A program made the translations under genes and the position numbers. From assembly GCA_002309765.1 (NCBI GenBank), contig DBXY01000052.1, positions 98,094-162,093 of the forward strand: DNA of 64,000 bases. The letters are read 5' to 3'. The notes under the pieces are model-generated. The model made no database searches. It was given only the letters and a program-made list of their open reading frames with translations, and was not told the origin of the DNA. Below are positions 32,094-40,722 of this stretch, piece after piece. This DNA comes from Verrucomicrobia bacterium UBA1200 (GTDB lineage Bacteria; Verrucomicrobiota; Kiritimatiellia; RFP12; UBA1067). Each line of letters starts with the position of its first letter. The first letter of the stretch is position 1.

Positions 32094-33056
32094 ATGCGCC
32101 GCATCGCCAAAATCGAGGTGGCTGCCGCCAACGCCGGGATTCCGGTCGCGGAGTTTCTGGCAACGCGGTTCACTTACCATTCGCGGGAAGAATGGACGGC
32201 GCAGATTGACTCCGGCGCCATCACCGTTAACGGCGCGGCGGTGCGGCCGGAAGATCCGCTTGCGGCCGGCGCGGTGCTGGAATACGCGCCGCCTGCCGTA
32301 CCCGAACCGCCAGCCGACTTGTCGTACACCGTGCTGGCGGACGACCCGGATTTCATAATCGTGGACAAAAGCGGCAACCTGCCGTGCCATCCGGCGGGGC
32401 GGTATTTCCGGCATACGCTTTGGGCATTGCTTAAGGAGCGGCAGCATATCGACACCCCGATTTTCGTACACCGGCTCGACCGCGAGACTTCCGGCGTGGT
32501 GATGGTGGCCAAGAACCCCGCCACGGCCCGCGTCCTCTCCGCGCAGTTTGAGCGGCGGGAGGTCAGCAAGGAATATCTGGCGCTGGTGGAGGGCGAATTT
32601 CCCCAACAGCTCAGTACCGAAGGGTGGCTGTGCCCGGACACGGTCTCCTCCATCCGCAAGAAACGCCGTTTTGTCCTTGGCGAAACGCCCCCCTGCCCCA
32701 ACGCCGAACCGGCCGCCACCGTCTTCCGGCGCGAAGCGTTCGCCAACGGAATCAGTTTGGTGCGAGCGATTCCGCACACCGGACGCACACACCAAATCCG
32801 GGCGACGCTTTATTCGCTCGGTTACCCGGTGGTGGGCGATAAACTCTACGGGCGCGACGAATCTTGCTTTCTGCGCCAACTTGAAGGCCGGCTGACCGAC
32901 GCCGACCGACGCGCGCTGCGTCTCGACCGACAGGCGTTACACTCCGCGTTACTGCGGTTCCGGCATCCGCGCAACAATAATGAAGTCTCTGCGACCGCAC
33001 CCGTACCTGCATCATGGCACGGCGTTATGCCAATCGGGATAAACAATGAATACTAG
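32094..33056 (+). CDS. RluA-family pseudouridine synthase
   Basis: Converts uridine to pseudouridine in rRNA or tRNA. The N-terminal region (about 20-65) resembles an S4 domain (DSGAITVNGAAVRPEDPL). The catalytic domain shows FIIVDKSGNLPCHPAGRYF, HRLDRETSGVVMVAK with the catalytic Asp at 129, KEYLALVEGEF and IPHTGRTHQIRATLYSLGYPVVGDKLYG. All RluA motifs are in the right order, so the chemistry is secure. The members RluA, RluC and RluD cannot be separated here. The start follows the tyrS stop by 10 bases, and the end overlaps the GH20 start by 11 bases. Confidence 0.93.
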   Translation: MRRIAKIEVAAANAGIPVAEFLATRFTYHSREEWTAQIDSGAITVNGAAVRPEDPLAAGAVLEYAPPAVPEPPADLSYTVLADDPDFIIVDKSGNLPCHPAGRYFRHTLWALLKERQHIDTPIFVHRLDRETSGVVMVAKNPATARVLSAQFERREVSKEYLALVEGEFPQQLSTEGWLCPDTVSSIRKKRRFVLGETPPCPNAEPAATVFRREAFANGISLVRAIPHTGRTHQIRATLYSLGYPVVGDKLYGRDESCFLRQLEGRLTDADRRALRLDRQALHSALLRFRHPRNNNEVSATAPVPASWHGVMPIGINNEY

Positions 33057-34908
33057 CCTATCCGCAAAAATCGGGGTGGTCATCACCGTAATACTGGGAG
33101 TGGGAATCTGGTATGTCTACCGCCGCCGCAGATGGCTGGCAAGCTTATCCAAGCGGCTCTGCCCCATGCCCAGACGCATCCAGCTCACCCTTGCGCGTTT
33201 CGCTCCGCCCGACCGGGCTGTCTTTGCCCCCAACGTGCCAGAGGAGTGGGGGCACCCCGCCCTTGAGACACTCAAGAACGCCTTTCCCGATTTAGTGCCG
33301 GTTGCGGAATCCGGGTCAACGGAAAACATTTGCCAAATCAATCTGGCAGCGGACCCAAACCTGCCGGCCGACGGTTACCGGCTGGTAATCGAACCCGGCG
33401 AGATAGTTTTGACAGCATCCAACCGAGCCGGTCTTTTTTACGGCACCGCCACACTGGCCGCATTAGTTGCCACCGCCAACGAATCGCGTCCCAAATTAAT
33501 GGAATCCTGCGTGGTTGAAGATTATCCGGATCTGCCGGAACGCGGTTTTATGCTGGACGTCAGTCGCGACAAAGTCCCCACGCTTACCACGCTGTTCGGT
33601 CTGGTTGACCGACTGGCCGCACTGCGCTACAACCAGCTGCAACTTTACTTTGAACACGTCTTTGCCTATCGCAACCACGAAACGGTTTGGCGCGATGCCT
33701 CGCCGTTCACCACGGAAGAGATCCGCAAACTCGACGACTATTGCCGCAGCAAATGCATCGAACTGGTGCCGAACCAAAATTCGCTGGGACATCTGGAACG
33801 CTGGCTAAAACATCCAGAATACTTGCCGCTGGCGGAACTGCCGCAAGGCGGTGCGCCGCTGCCTTGGGGCGGAACGCGGGATTACCCGTCCGCCATCTCG
33901 CCCACCAAGCCCGAAACCCTGCGGTTTTTATCGGAACTTTACGACGAACTGTTGCCGAGCTTCACCTCCTGCCGTTTTAACGTCGGATGCGACGAAGTGT
34001 TTGATTTGCGAGGCGAAGGGCATTCAGCCGCCCAAGTGAAAAAATTCGGAGAAGGTCGGGTTATCGTTGATTTCATCAACCGATTAGACGCAGAGGTGAA
34101 AAGCCGCGGTCGAACAATGATGTTCTGGGCTGACATGGTGCTGCACCACCCGGAACTGGTCAAAGAACTACCGCATGACGCGGTCGCTCTGGTATGGGGA
34201 TATGAGGCCGACCACCCATTTGAAACCCAATGTGAAGCCATGGAAAAGGCCGGGATACCGTTTTACGTCTGCCCCGGCACCTCGTCATGGCGCAGTATCG
34301 CCGGACGCACCGCAAATATGCGGAACAACATCAGATCCGCACTACAGGCGGCGGCAAGACACGGCGCCCGCGGAATGCTGCTGTGCGACTGGGGCGATGC
34401 CGGACATTGGCAACCGCTCTGTGTCAGCTACGCCGCCATTGCCGAGGCGGCTCGGATCGCCTGGTGCCCTAAAACAAATGAAAAGATTCCGCTCCCCAAC
34501 GCCATGCAGGCGGCTGGGGTTTTCCCAGATTTGGCAGAACCTTTGTTGGAGCTGGGAGAATTCTACCGGCATTGCGGAAGTCTCCGTGGCAATGCGTCAG
34601 AACTATTTCAAGTGTTGGCCGGACTGCCCACCGCCGCCCCGTTACCGCAGAAAAAATTAACCGCGTTGAACAGGCAGCTGGATAAGATTGAGCGGCGGTT
34701 GCCCACCGCCCATACAGAAGATTCCGAAGAACACCGCATCCAAATCCGCGAAACTAAATTAGTGGCGGCGCTGCTGCGCCAGGCAATCCGGCGTGCGCTG
34801 AATCCCTCATGCGAGTTTCCTTTAGAATTGCGGGAAGAATTCCAAAAAGTGTGGTTAATCCGAAATAGGCCTGGCGGGCTTGCCGACAGTGTAATGCGCT
34901 TTAAATGA
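33046..34908 (+). CDS. Membrane-anchored GH20-like beta-N-acetylhexosaminidase
   Basis: Glycoside hydrolase of family GH20, expected to remove terminal GlcNAc or GalNAc using substrate-assisted catalysis. An N-terminal hydrophobic helix (about 8-25) followed by YRRRRWLASLSKR indicates an uncleaved anchor rather than secretion. A GH20b-like domain comes first (residues about 55-160, LVIEPGEIVLTASNRAGLFYGT), then a barrel with RGFMLDVSRDKVPTLTTL, ELVPNQNSLGHLERW and the catalytic pair in GCDEVF (Asp316-Glu317). The last 150 residues are helical, not recognised. Its start lies inside the end of the RluA gene, so it is translated from the same housekeeping transcript, an odd place for a glycosidase. 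Recycling of peptidoglycan or glycans is possible. Confidence 0.82.
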   Translation: MNTSLSAKIGVVITVILGVGIWYVYRRRRWLASLSKRLCPMPRRIQLTLARFAPPDRAVFAPNVPEEWGHPALETLKNAFPDLVPVAESGSTENICQINLAADPNLPADGYRLVIEPGEIVLTASNRAGLFYGTATLAALVATANESRPKLMESCVVEDYPDLPERGFMLDVSRDKVPTLTTLFGLVDRLAALRYNQLQLYFEHVFAYRNHETVWRDASPFTTEEIRKLDDYCRSKCIELVPNQNSLGHLERWLKHPEYLPLAELPQGGAPLPWGGTRDYPSAISPTKPETLRFLSELYDELLPSFTSCRFNVGCDEVFDLRGEGHSAAQVKKFGEGRVIVDFINRLDAEVKSRGRTMMFWADMVLHHPELVKELPHDAVALVWGYEADHPFETQCEAMEKAGIPFYVCPGTSSWRSIAGRTANMRNNIRSALQAAARHGARGMLLCDWGDAGHWQPLCVSYAAIAEAARIAWCPKTNEKIPLPNAMQAAGVFPDLAEPLLELGEFYRHCGSLRGNASELFQVLAGLPTAAPLPQKKLTALNRQLDKIERRLPTAHTEDSEEHRIQIRETKLVAALLRQAIRRALNPSCEFPLELREEFQKVWLIRNRPGGLADSVMRFK

Positions 34909-34911
34909 CAC

Positions 34912-34950
34912 AAAAAAAGCGCCGCGTCTTAATGACGCGGCGCACAATCT
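34912..34950. terminator. Bidirectional intrinsic terminator
   Basis: GCGCCGCGTC (34919-34928) and GACGCGGCGC (34934-34943) form a 10-bp perfect stem with loop TTAAT. Seven A precede it (T-tract for the minus-strand giant 3) and CTTTTT follows (T-tract for the plus-strand operon). Confidence 0.85.
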
Positions 34951-34967
34951 TTTTGGATTAAACCGTT

Positions 34968-37900
34968 TTAACGGAACATAATAAACGTTCCCGACGGCTT
35001 GGTGTTGTAAAGATACAACATCCCGTTCTCAACCTTAGGCTCGAAGAAATCGCAACTCTCCGTCGATCCGTCGACAGTGTAGCTGACTTCCAACAAATCG
35101 GACAGCGCTTCCGCTTCAAGTTGCTCCAGTCCCAGTGACGGGCAGGCCAGATAAGAGTTGCGTCCGGGTTTGCCTTCAAACGTTACCTTAATCTTGCCGA
35201 CCTCCGCCAACATATCCGGATTGCCGTTAATGAAGGTAACGCCGCTAAGTTGAGCGTCCATAGCCTTAGCGGTCAATTCATACGTGCCGCCCTTGAACGC
35301 ATATAGCCCGTTGAGGATACCGGTTCCGGAAAGCGTTCCAGTGATTCCGCACGGCGTAGCCGCACGGTTTTGCAACTGAGAACCCTCGTTCAGCACGACT
35401 TCCCCGCAAATACGGCCGTAAGGCGTTGCAGTAATCCGGAGCGTCCGCTCGTCAAACGGAGTCGCCACGCCGCCGGGAACGGTGTAGGCTAGCGCGTTGC
35501 CGCGGCCGGAGGAGATTCCCCCGCCGTAGTCGTAGGTACGGATCTGGAAAGCATGCCAGCCGGCAGTCAGTTCAGCTGTCCCCTCCACGGCAACGTTGTG
35601 CACCTCGGACGAAAAGATGGTCTCTCCATCGATCTTCAAACTGATACGGTCGTCATACACACCATCAAACGTCCACTCGCCGGCAATTTCCGGCTCGACG
35701 TAGAACCAGCCGGAAAGCTCGCAGGCGGCGAGTTTACCCGGTTCCCAAGAAGTACTGTGAATAACCTGCAAAGAGGGCAACACCTCGGTTGTATCGTATT
35801 CCGGATCAACCCACTCGTCTTTGTAACCCGAGCCAAGCGCATGGCGGGTCAAGCGAACCGAACTGGCCGGACGCATCTTGAACGCTGCGGTGCTGAACGG
35901 TTCATAATCCGCAGCGGAGGTTGAAGAAGTTCCGCCGTAGCAGTATCCAAGCGCCATCTTCTTGTTTTTCCACTCCGTGACGGCCGGCCCTGCGCCACCG
36001 CCAAGATCCATTGCCGAAATCCGGAAATTGTGCCAACCGGCGGAGAGAGTCACGGATTTCGTCCCTACCCCGTTCCATGTCGTGTTCTCGCAAGCCAATT
36101 CGCCGTCAATCCACATGGTCAACTTATCATCATAAGTACAGGCGAAGGTGTAAACGCCCGCCTTCTCCACCTCGAAATCGCCTTCGATCCGGTAGTTGGT
36201 GTAAAGCGGGGTCAGGGGCGCAGTGATCAGCTCCTGAATATCATTGGCAAACCATACGGGAGGAATGTCGGAGCGTGACCCGAAATCCACATGGTTGGGG
36301 GAAGCGGTCTCGTCATTCAACATCGCCGCGAAGACGTTAAGTCCAGCAAAGTGTTCATAGTCGCCGATGTTAATTGTGGCGAAAGTATTCTCCGCAAGCG
36401 TTAAACCGCCGCCAATGCCGGCCAAGTTCTCGAGCATATTGGCACCGGTGTTTTCAACGGTTATCGATCCGTTTAGACCGCCTTGCACCGCATTAGTGGC
36501 GGCAAAGGTGCCTGCGCCCTTGATAATTATGTTACCCGCACCCTGAATCGCGGTATGCCAAAGCGTATCACCGTTACCGACGTCAAAGGTGAAGGCCGTA
36601 TCCTTCTCGGCGAACGGGCCGTTGAAGGTCCCCCACGTCTCGAAGGCGGTGTGCAGGTACTTACGGATGCCCCAATTGTCAGTGCCAAGCGCGGCATCCG
36701 CCCAGTTGCTAGGAGTAGCGATACCAGGATCATCGGTGTTCCAACCCTTGGCCGTACCGCCCGCCAACCAAACCTGCGGGCAAATCGGATAACCGCGCCG
36801 CGAGGTGAAGCCGTTCGGGCCTACCCGCAGCGTACCACCGTTCATCACAAACAATTCGCGGCCAATGGAGTTGGTTTTGTAGTAGTTGAACTGGTAACGG
36901 ATGTCGATGCCCTTGACGTCAAGGTTACCCGAATTCAGCCACAACTCAGCGTAGTGCGTATCGTAACCGTCGCGGATAACGTTGTCAACCACCGCGAGAT
37001 AACCGCCGTCGATCACCATCTTGTGGACGTTATCGGTGTTGCCGCTCCAGCGTCCGAGGATCACCTCGTTCCGCGCGATGAGCTGCGACCCCTCGTCCAG
37101 CGTCAAGGTCGCGCTGGCCGGGCTGGCCTGAATGTCGCCCAGATAGACGTTCGTAACCGTAATCGAGGTACCGTTGCCCAAAACCGCATAGCCGGGGGCG
37201 TTCGGCGAACCGGTTCCCATACGGAGCGAGCCGACCTCCATCACCGTGTCCTCGATCCTGGCCACCGCCGTGCCGCCCGCCGCGAGGGAACAGGGGACGA
37301 ACGCGCCGGCGCCGCTAAGTTGAATGTTGCGGTAGGTAGTGTCGGCAACCGGTGCCAAACCCAGCATACCCGATGCCTCGGTAACGACCACAGGCATCTT
37401 GAACTCCGTGCCCGATGACGTCTCGTGGTCGCCGTACAGGACACCGCCGTTGGGCGCGTTCGCGTCGGTGCCGGCCACGTTTAGGGTATCATACGCGATG
37501 TTGCTGGCCAGGTAGTGCCAGCCAAGGGTGACCTTCGCTTCGCCGTCGCCGGCGAGTCCACCACGCAGGATGAGACCGCTGTCGCTGCCACCGCCGGAAA
37601 GTTTTAAAGATCCCGGAGAAGTGACCGTGACAGTCGAGGCGACCGGGGCGTAACCCGATGTACAGCTCAACACATTTTCCGCGTTAATAGCGGATACCGG
37701 GACCGTGAACGGATATGTAAGCGCGTAGAAGCGGAACTGCCCATGGTCGAGAATCAGCGATTTCCAATTCTCGCCCGCAAGCGAATCACGCTCAAAACCG
37801 GCTATGGTGTTATTGATGACTTTGACCGTCCCAACGTTGATGTCCGCATAGACCATCATAAGCGAATCGATGTTTTCCTGACCAGTGATCGTCAGCGTGG

Positions 37901-39908
37901 CGTCCGCCGGACCGGTTATGAAGGGGCGTCCGGCATTGGCGCTTCCGTTAACCGACTGCATGTGGAAACGGTCGCCATCCGGACTTCCGACCGTGGCGTC
38001 ACCCTCCATCACAATACCATAGAGCTGGGGGTTCGTTGAGTACTGATTCTCGTTGTAGATCGTCCCTTTGCCGTTCTGGCCCTCGCCGAGGATGTGGAAG
38101 ATTTTGGAGTGCGTCTGAAGATGATGGTCGTACTGGTTGGTATAGGCAAGGTCGAAGGAGGCGTTCCGGACATAGACCGGCGAACTGGACGAACCGAGCG
38201 CGAAGTGCTGGGCATCCGGACCAAGGCGCATTACGCCACCAGAAACCGTGATGCTCTCCGGCGCGGCGAAACCGTCGCCGTCGATCGTCACGGTGCCGGA
38301 ACCGGACTTGGTGACGGTCGGAGTGTCAATCTTCGCGCCCGTGATAGTGTAATCCTTGTTACCGGAAAATTCCAACCCGCTTGCCGCCACGGCTTCCGGG
38401 ACATTGACCGTACTGACGAAATTATTCTCCGCTCCGTCGAATTTGGCCGTATAATCGCTCAGGAACGAGACCTGGGTTCCGACATACAAGCCGTTTCCGA
38501 TCATCCATGCCTCGGAGGCCCAGGTGTCAGTCGCGTTCTGCGGCCGCCACAGGACGGAGGTCGCGTACCAGAAGGTACCGGTGGGAGAGAAAGTGGTCTC
38601 GCCGAGGGAGTTAATTGCCTTGAAGGCGACATAATACTTCTGGCCGCTGGTCAGGGAAGACAGGTTTGCGGTGAGCGCGTTAGCTTCGGTGTAGGTTCCG
38701 ACATTCACCGGCAGTGTGCCCTCCATTGCTTCAGTCGTACCCCAAACCAGAGAGACGGAAACGGAGGTTACGTCATCGCCGAGCTCCGAAAGGGTTCCGG
38801 AAACGGTGGCGGAGTTCGGGTTCAGAGTCACGCCGTCAAAGGTGAGCGTGGTAGGAACAAGGTCGGAAGTGCTCTTGACATCACCGGCGACAACGAACGC
38901 CGCGTTCGCCACCGAGTCGTACTCGGCCTTCAGCCAGTCCGCGGTCGCCGCGCCGTTGAAAATACGCCACTCATCCAGCTTGCCCTGAAGGTGGTCGCCG
39001 TGGTTCGACATATTCCCGTAATTGCCAAAGCCCCATGTGTAACCGGGATCGGCAATGGCGGGGATGGAGTGGGAGTAGTGGAGATTGCCATTGTAGTAAC
39101 TGGTACCGGTCGTGTTGTCGTAAACCACGGCAACGTTCACCCACTCGTCAAGCGAGTAGGTCCAGCTCACCTTGTTGTGCCCGCTCGTTCCGCTCGTAAA
39201 GGAGAGTTCGTTGCCGTTCTCATTCAGAATCAAGAACCCGGCAGCACCCCATGACGACATCGCGCCGAACATGATGTGGGTCTGCTTTTTGGCAAAGGTC
39301 ATCCAACCGGAGATGGTAAAAATGGTAGAATCCGTCAACTTCGCCAGCGGATTGGTAAGATGAATGCCGGCGTTATCATTGTTGCGGTCCGGAATCTCGT
39401 ACCCCACGCCAAGTTTACCGTTGGGAATAACGGCGGTGTTGCTTCCGACAAACACGTCGAGACCGCTTGCGGAATCTTTGGGCGTCGAGCCGCCATGCAC
39501 CACCGCCGCATAACGGATCCATACCGCCGAGGGCGTGTTTTCCGGCGCCGTAGCCGAGCCGTAATACATTTTTATCTGCGTGGCGGTTCCGGAAAGCGCT
39601 GGAACCCTGACCCAGACCAGCGACTCGCCGTCGGGATCCCACGTGTCAATTTCATAGGGGAGCGGTTCCCCGGCGGAATCGGTAAAACAGAGGTCGGTGC
39701 CGTCCGCCTTAAGGTCGGCATAACTGAAACCCGTTATCGCGGATGAGAGCCGCACCAGCACGGGAAAGTCCACCAAATCCGAAGCCCCCTGATAGCCCGA
39801 TAGGGTTAATGTGCACTTCTTCGCGTATAAAGAAGCATCTATCGCGGCGCAAGACAACGCCAACGAAAACGCGGCGACACCCGCAGTCAAAAACATACAA
39901 CGCTTCAT
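34968..39908 (-). CDS. Giant protein 3: DUF2341-LamG-beta-repeat-PA14 protein with SGTFIMFR tail
   Basis: Secreted protein of 1646 residues. A signal peptide (MKRCMFLTAGVAAFSLALSC) is followed by a DUF2341 domain (about 45-125, VDFPVLVRLSSAITGFSYAD and LVWVRVPALSGTATQIKMYY), a LamG domain (about 130-340), an FN3-like segment (about 355-450) and a long beta-repeat region. Two PA14-like carbohydrate-binding domains lie near 1200-1340 and 1345-1485, both with YDD...WIDGE or YDDRISLKIDGE and SAGWHNFRI/TAGWHAFQI. The end has another beta domain and the tail SGTFIMFR. The ATG has AGGAGTGGTC upstream. DUF2341 and LamG often lie together in PVC-group surface proteins. Glycan binding is likely from PA14 and LamG; partner and target are not known. 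Confidence 0.8.
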   Translation of the reverse strand: MKRCMFLTAGVAAFSLALSCAAIDASLYAKKCTLTLSGYQGASDLVDFPVLVRLSSAITGFSYADLKADGTDLCFTDSAGEPLPYEIDTWDPDGESLVWVRVPALSGTATQIKMYYGSATAPENTPSAVWIRYAAVVHGGSTPKDSASGLDVFVGSNTAVIPNGKLGVGYEIPDRNNDNAGIHLTNPLAKLTDSTIFTISGWMTFAKKQTHIMFGAMSSWGAAGFLILNENGNELSFTSGTSGHNKVSWTYSLDEWVNVAVVYDNTTGTSYYNGNLHYSHSIPAIADPGYTWGFGNYGNMSNHGDHLQGKLDEWRIFNGAATADWLKAEYDSVANAAFVVAGDVKSTSDLVPTTLTFDGVTLNPNSATVSGTLSELGDDVTSVSVSLVWGTTEAMEGTLPVNVGTYTEANALTANLSSLTSGQKYYVAFKAINSLGETTFSPTGTFWYATSVLWRPQNATDTWASEAWMIGNGLYVGTQVSFLSDYTAKFDGAENNFVSTVNVPEAVAASGLEFSGNKDYTITGAKIDTPTVTKSGSGTVTIDGDGFAAPESITVSGGVMRLGPDAQHFALGSSSSPVYVRNASFDLAYTNQYDHHLQTHSKIFHILGEGQNGKGTIYNENQYSTNPQLYGIVMEGDATVGSPDGDRFHMQSVNGSANAGRPFITGPADATLTITGQENIDSLMMVYADINVGTVKVINNTIAGFERDSLAGENWKSLILDHGQFRFYALTYPFTVPVSAINAENVLSCTSGYAPVASTVTVTSPGSLKLSGGGSDSGLILRGGLAGDGEAKVTLGWHYLASNIAYDTLNVAGTDANAPNGGVLYGDHETSSGTEFKMPVVVTEASGMLGLAPVADTTYRNIQLSGAGAFVPCSLAAGGTAVARIEDTVMEVGSLRMGTGSPNAPGYAVLGNGTSITVTNVYLGDIQASPASATLTLDEGSQLIARNEVILGRWSGNTDNVHKMVIDGGYLAVVDNVIRDGYDTHYAELWLNSGNLDVKGIDIRYQFNYYKTNSIGRELFVMNGGTLRVGPNGFTSRRGYPICPQVWLAGGTAKGWNTDDPGIATPSNWADAALGTDNWGIRKYLHTAFETWGTFNGPFAEKDTAFTFDVGNGDTLWHTAIQGAGNIIIKGAGTFAATNAVQGGLNGSITVENTGANMLENLAGIGGGLTLAENTFATINIGDYEHFAGLNVFAAMLNDETASPNHVDFGSRSDIPPVWFANDIQELITAPLTPLYTNYRIEGDFEVEKAGVYTFACTYDDKLTMWIDGELACENTTWNGVGTKSVTLSAGWHNFRISAMDLGGGAGPAVTEWKNKKMALGYCYGGTSSTSAADYEPFSTAAFKMRPASSVRLTRHALGSGYKDEWVDPEYDTTEVLPSLQVIHSTSWEPGKLAACELSGWFYVEPEIAGEWTFDGVYDDRISLKIDGETIFSSEVHNVAVEGTAELTAGWHAFQIRTYDYGGGISSGRGNALAYTVPGGVATPFDERTLRITATPYGRICGEVVLNEGSQLQNRAATPCGITGTLSGTGILNGLYAFKGGTYELTAKAMDAQLSGVTFINGNPDMLAEVGKIKVTFEGKPGRNSYLACPSLGLEQLEAEALSDLLEVSYTVDGSTESCDFFEPKVENGMLYLYNTKPSGTFIMFR

Positions 39909-40007
39909 AGACCACTCCTATTTCTACAACAATGCAAGACTGGGGAACATGCAAACCCCCGCCCTGCTTGTCACGTTTAACGGAAAAAAACCCATCTCCA
40001 ATTAACA

Positions 40008-40042
40008 ATTATAATGTTATCGCATTATTTTTACCCGGTCAA
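40008..40042 (-). promoter_or_regulatory. Probable promoter of giant protein 3
   Basis: Minus-strand TTGACC (40042-40037) and TAACAT (40019-40014) are 17 bp apart. A perfect TATAAT (40013-40008) overlaps the start of the likely transcript, at 23 bp from the same -35. The leader would be about 95-100 bases. The rest of the gap to 40092 is AT-rich without other features. Confidence 0.42.
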
Positions 40043-40092
40043 TGTAAAAATATTAAAAACGCGTTTTAACCTAAATTTTCCCGGTTGATTTT

Positions 40093-40133
40093 ACAAAAAA
40101 ACAACCTCCGCACGGCAACCGTGCGGGGGTTGT
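40093..40133 (-). terminator. Intrinsic terminator of the His-rich secreted protein gene
   Basis: On the minus strand CAACC-CCCGCACGG (loop TTG) CCGTGCGG-AGGTTG forms a long stem followed by seven T. Its plus-strand span is 40102-40132. Confidence 0.82.
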
Positions 40134-40164
40134 TAAAGGACAGGAACGGAACCAATCGCAATAC

Positions 40165-40599
40165 TTATGGGGCCGGAACCCAAACTCGGACGGTACGGTT
40201 TTCGTAATGCCCTGGCTGCCAAGCGCGGCAAACACGGCCGTATGCGTCAACCGAATTCACCCAGCAACCCTCGACCCAGACCTGCTGCACCCGGTCTTCG
40301 TAATGTCCGGCCGGTTGCGCCGGGGCAACCACCACAGGAGCGGGGGCTACCACCACCGGCGCGGGGTTAACCACCACGGGCGGCGGAGGAGGCGGAGCCG
40401 GGCGAACGGCATCGGCAATAGCCGAGCCGATTACGGCCGCTCCGAGGATTCCGGCACCGATAACCCATCCGGGACCACCATGGTGGTGGTGATGGCGGGG
40501 CCCAGGGCCGTGGGCATAGGTCGGGAACGCGGCGCAGCAGCAAAGCATCCCCGTGACAATCAAGGCAGCAGCCTTACGGATAATCATGTTGTTCTTCAT
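40165..40599 (-). CDS. Small secreted His-rich, Pro/Val-repeat protein
   Basis: A 144-residue product. Signal peptide MKNNMIIRKAAALIVTGML continues to FPTYA. The mature protein opens with HGPGPRHHHHHGGPG, then a glycine/alanine hydrophobic segment (WVIGAGILGAAVIGSAIAD) that may be a membrane or glycine-zipper helix. Then come PPPPPPVVV and VAPAPVVVAP repeats, and two related half-repeats near the end: GHYEDRVQQVWVEGCW and GHYENRTVRVWVP. The two Cys might form a disulphide. The His cluster might bind metal. Resembles short WXXGXW/YXWGXW-type envelope proteins, without a firm family. Start at 40599 has GGAAG upstream; 19 extra residues in the longer frame are not signal-like. Confidence 0.65.
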   Translation of the reverse strand: MKNNMIIRKAAALIVTGMLCCCAAFPTYAHGPGPRHHHHHGGPGWVIGAGILGAAVIGSAIADAVRPAPPPPPPVVVNPAPVVVAPAPVVVAPAQPAGHYEDRVQQVWVEGCWVNSVDAYGRVCRAWQPGHYENRTVRVWVPAP

Positions 40600-40615
40600 A
40601 TCGACTTCCTTTCTT

Positions 40616-40635
40616 GGCACCTTACGCCCGGTGCC
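40616..40635 (-). other. Small hairpin in the leader of the His-rich protein gene
   Basis: GGCACC (40616-40621) pairs with GGTGCC (40630-40635). An alternative, overlapping stem CCCG/CGGG shares part of it. In the 5' leader close to the ribosome-binding site, so a translational role is possible but unproven. Confidence 0.25.
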
Positions 40636-40722
40636 ATCGGGCAAACTGATCACCACAATTGTTCAAACACGCGATTTAAACGATTGATTAACTAGGTTTA
40701 TTGCCAACAATTTTAATTTTTT

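Noticed and set aside
30824..32173. 449-codon minus-strand open frame
   Set aside because: Antisense shadow of tyrS.
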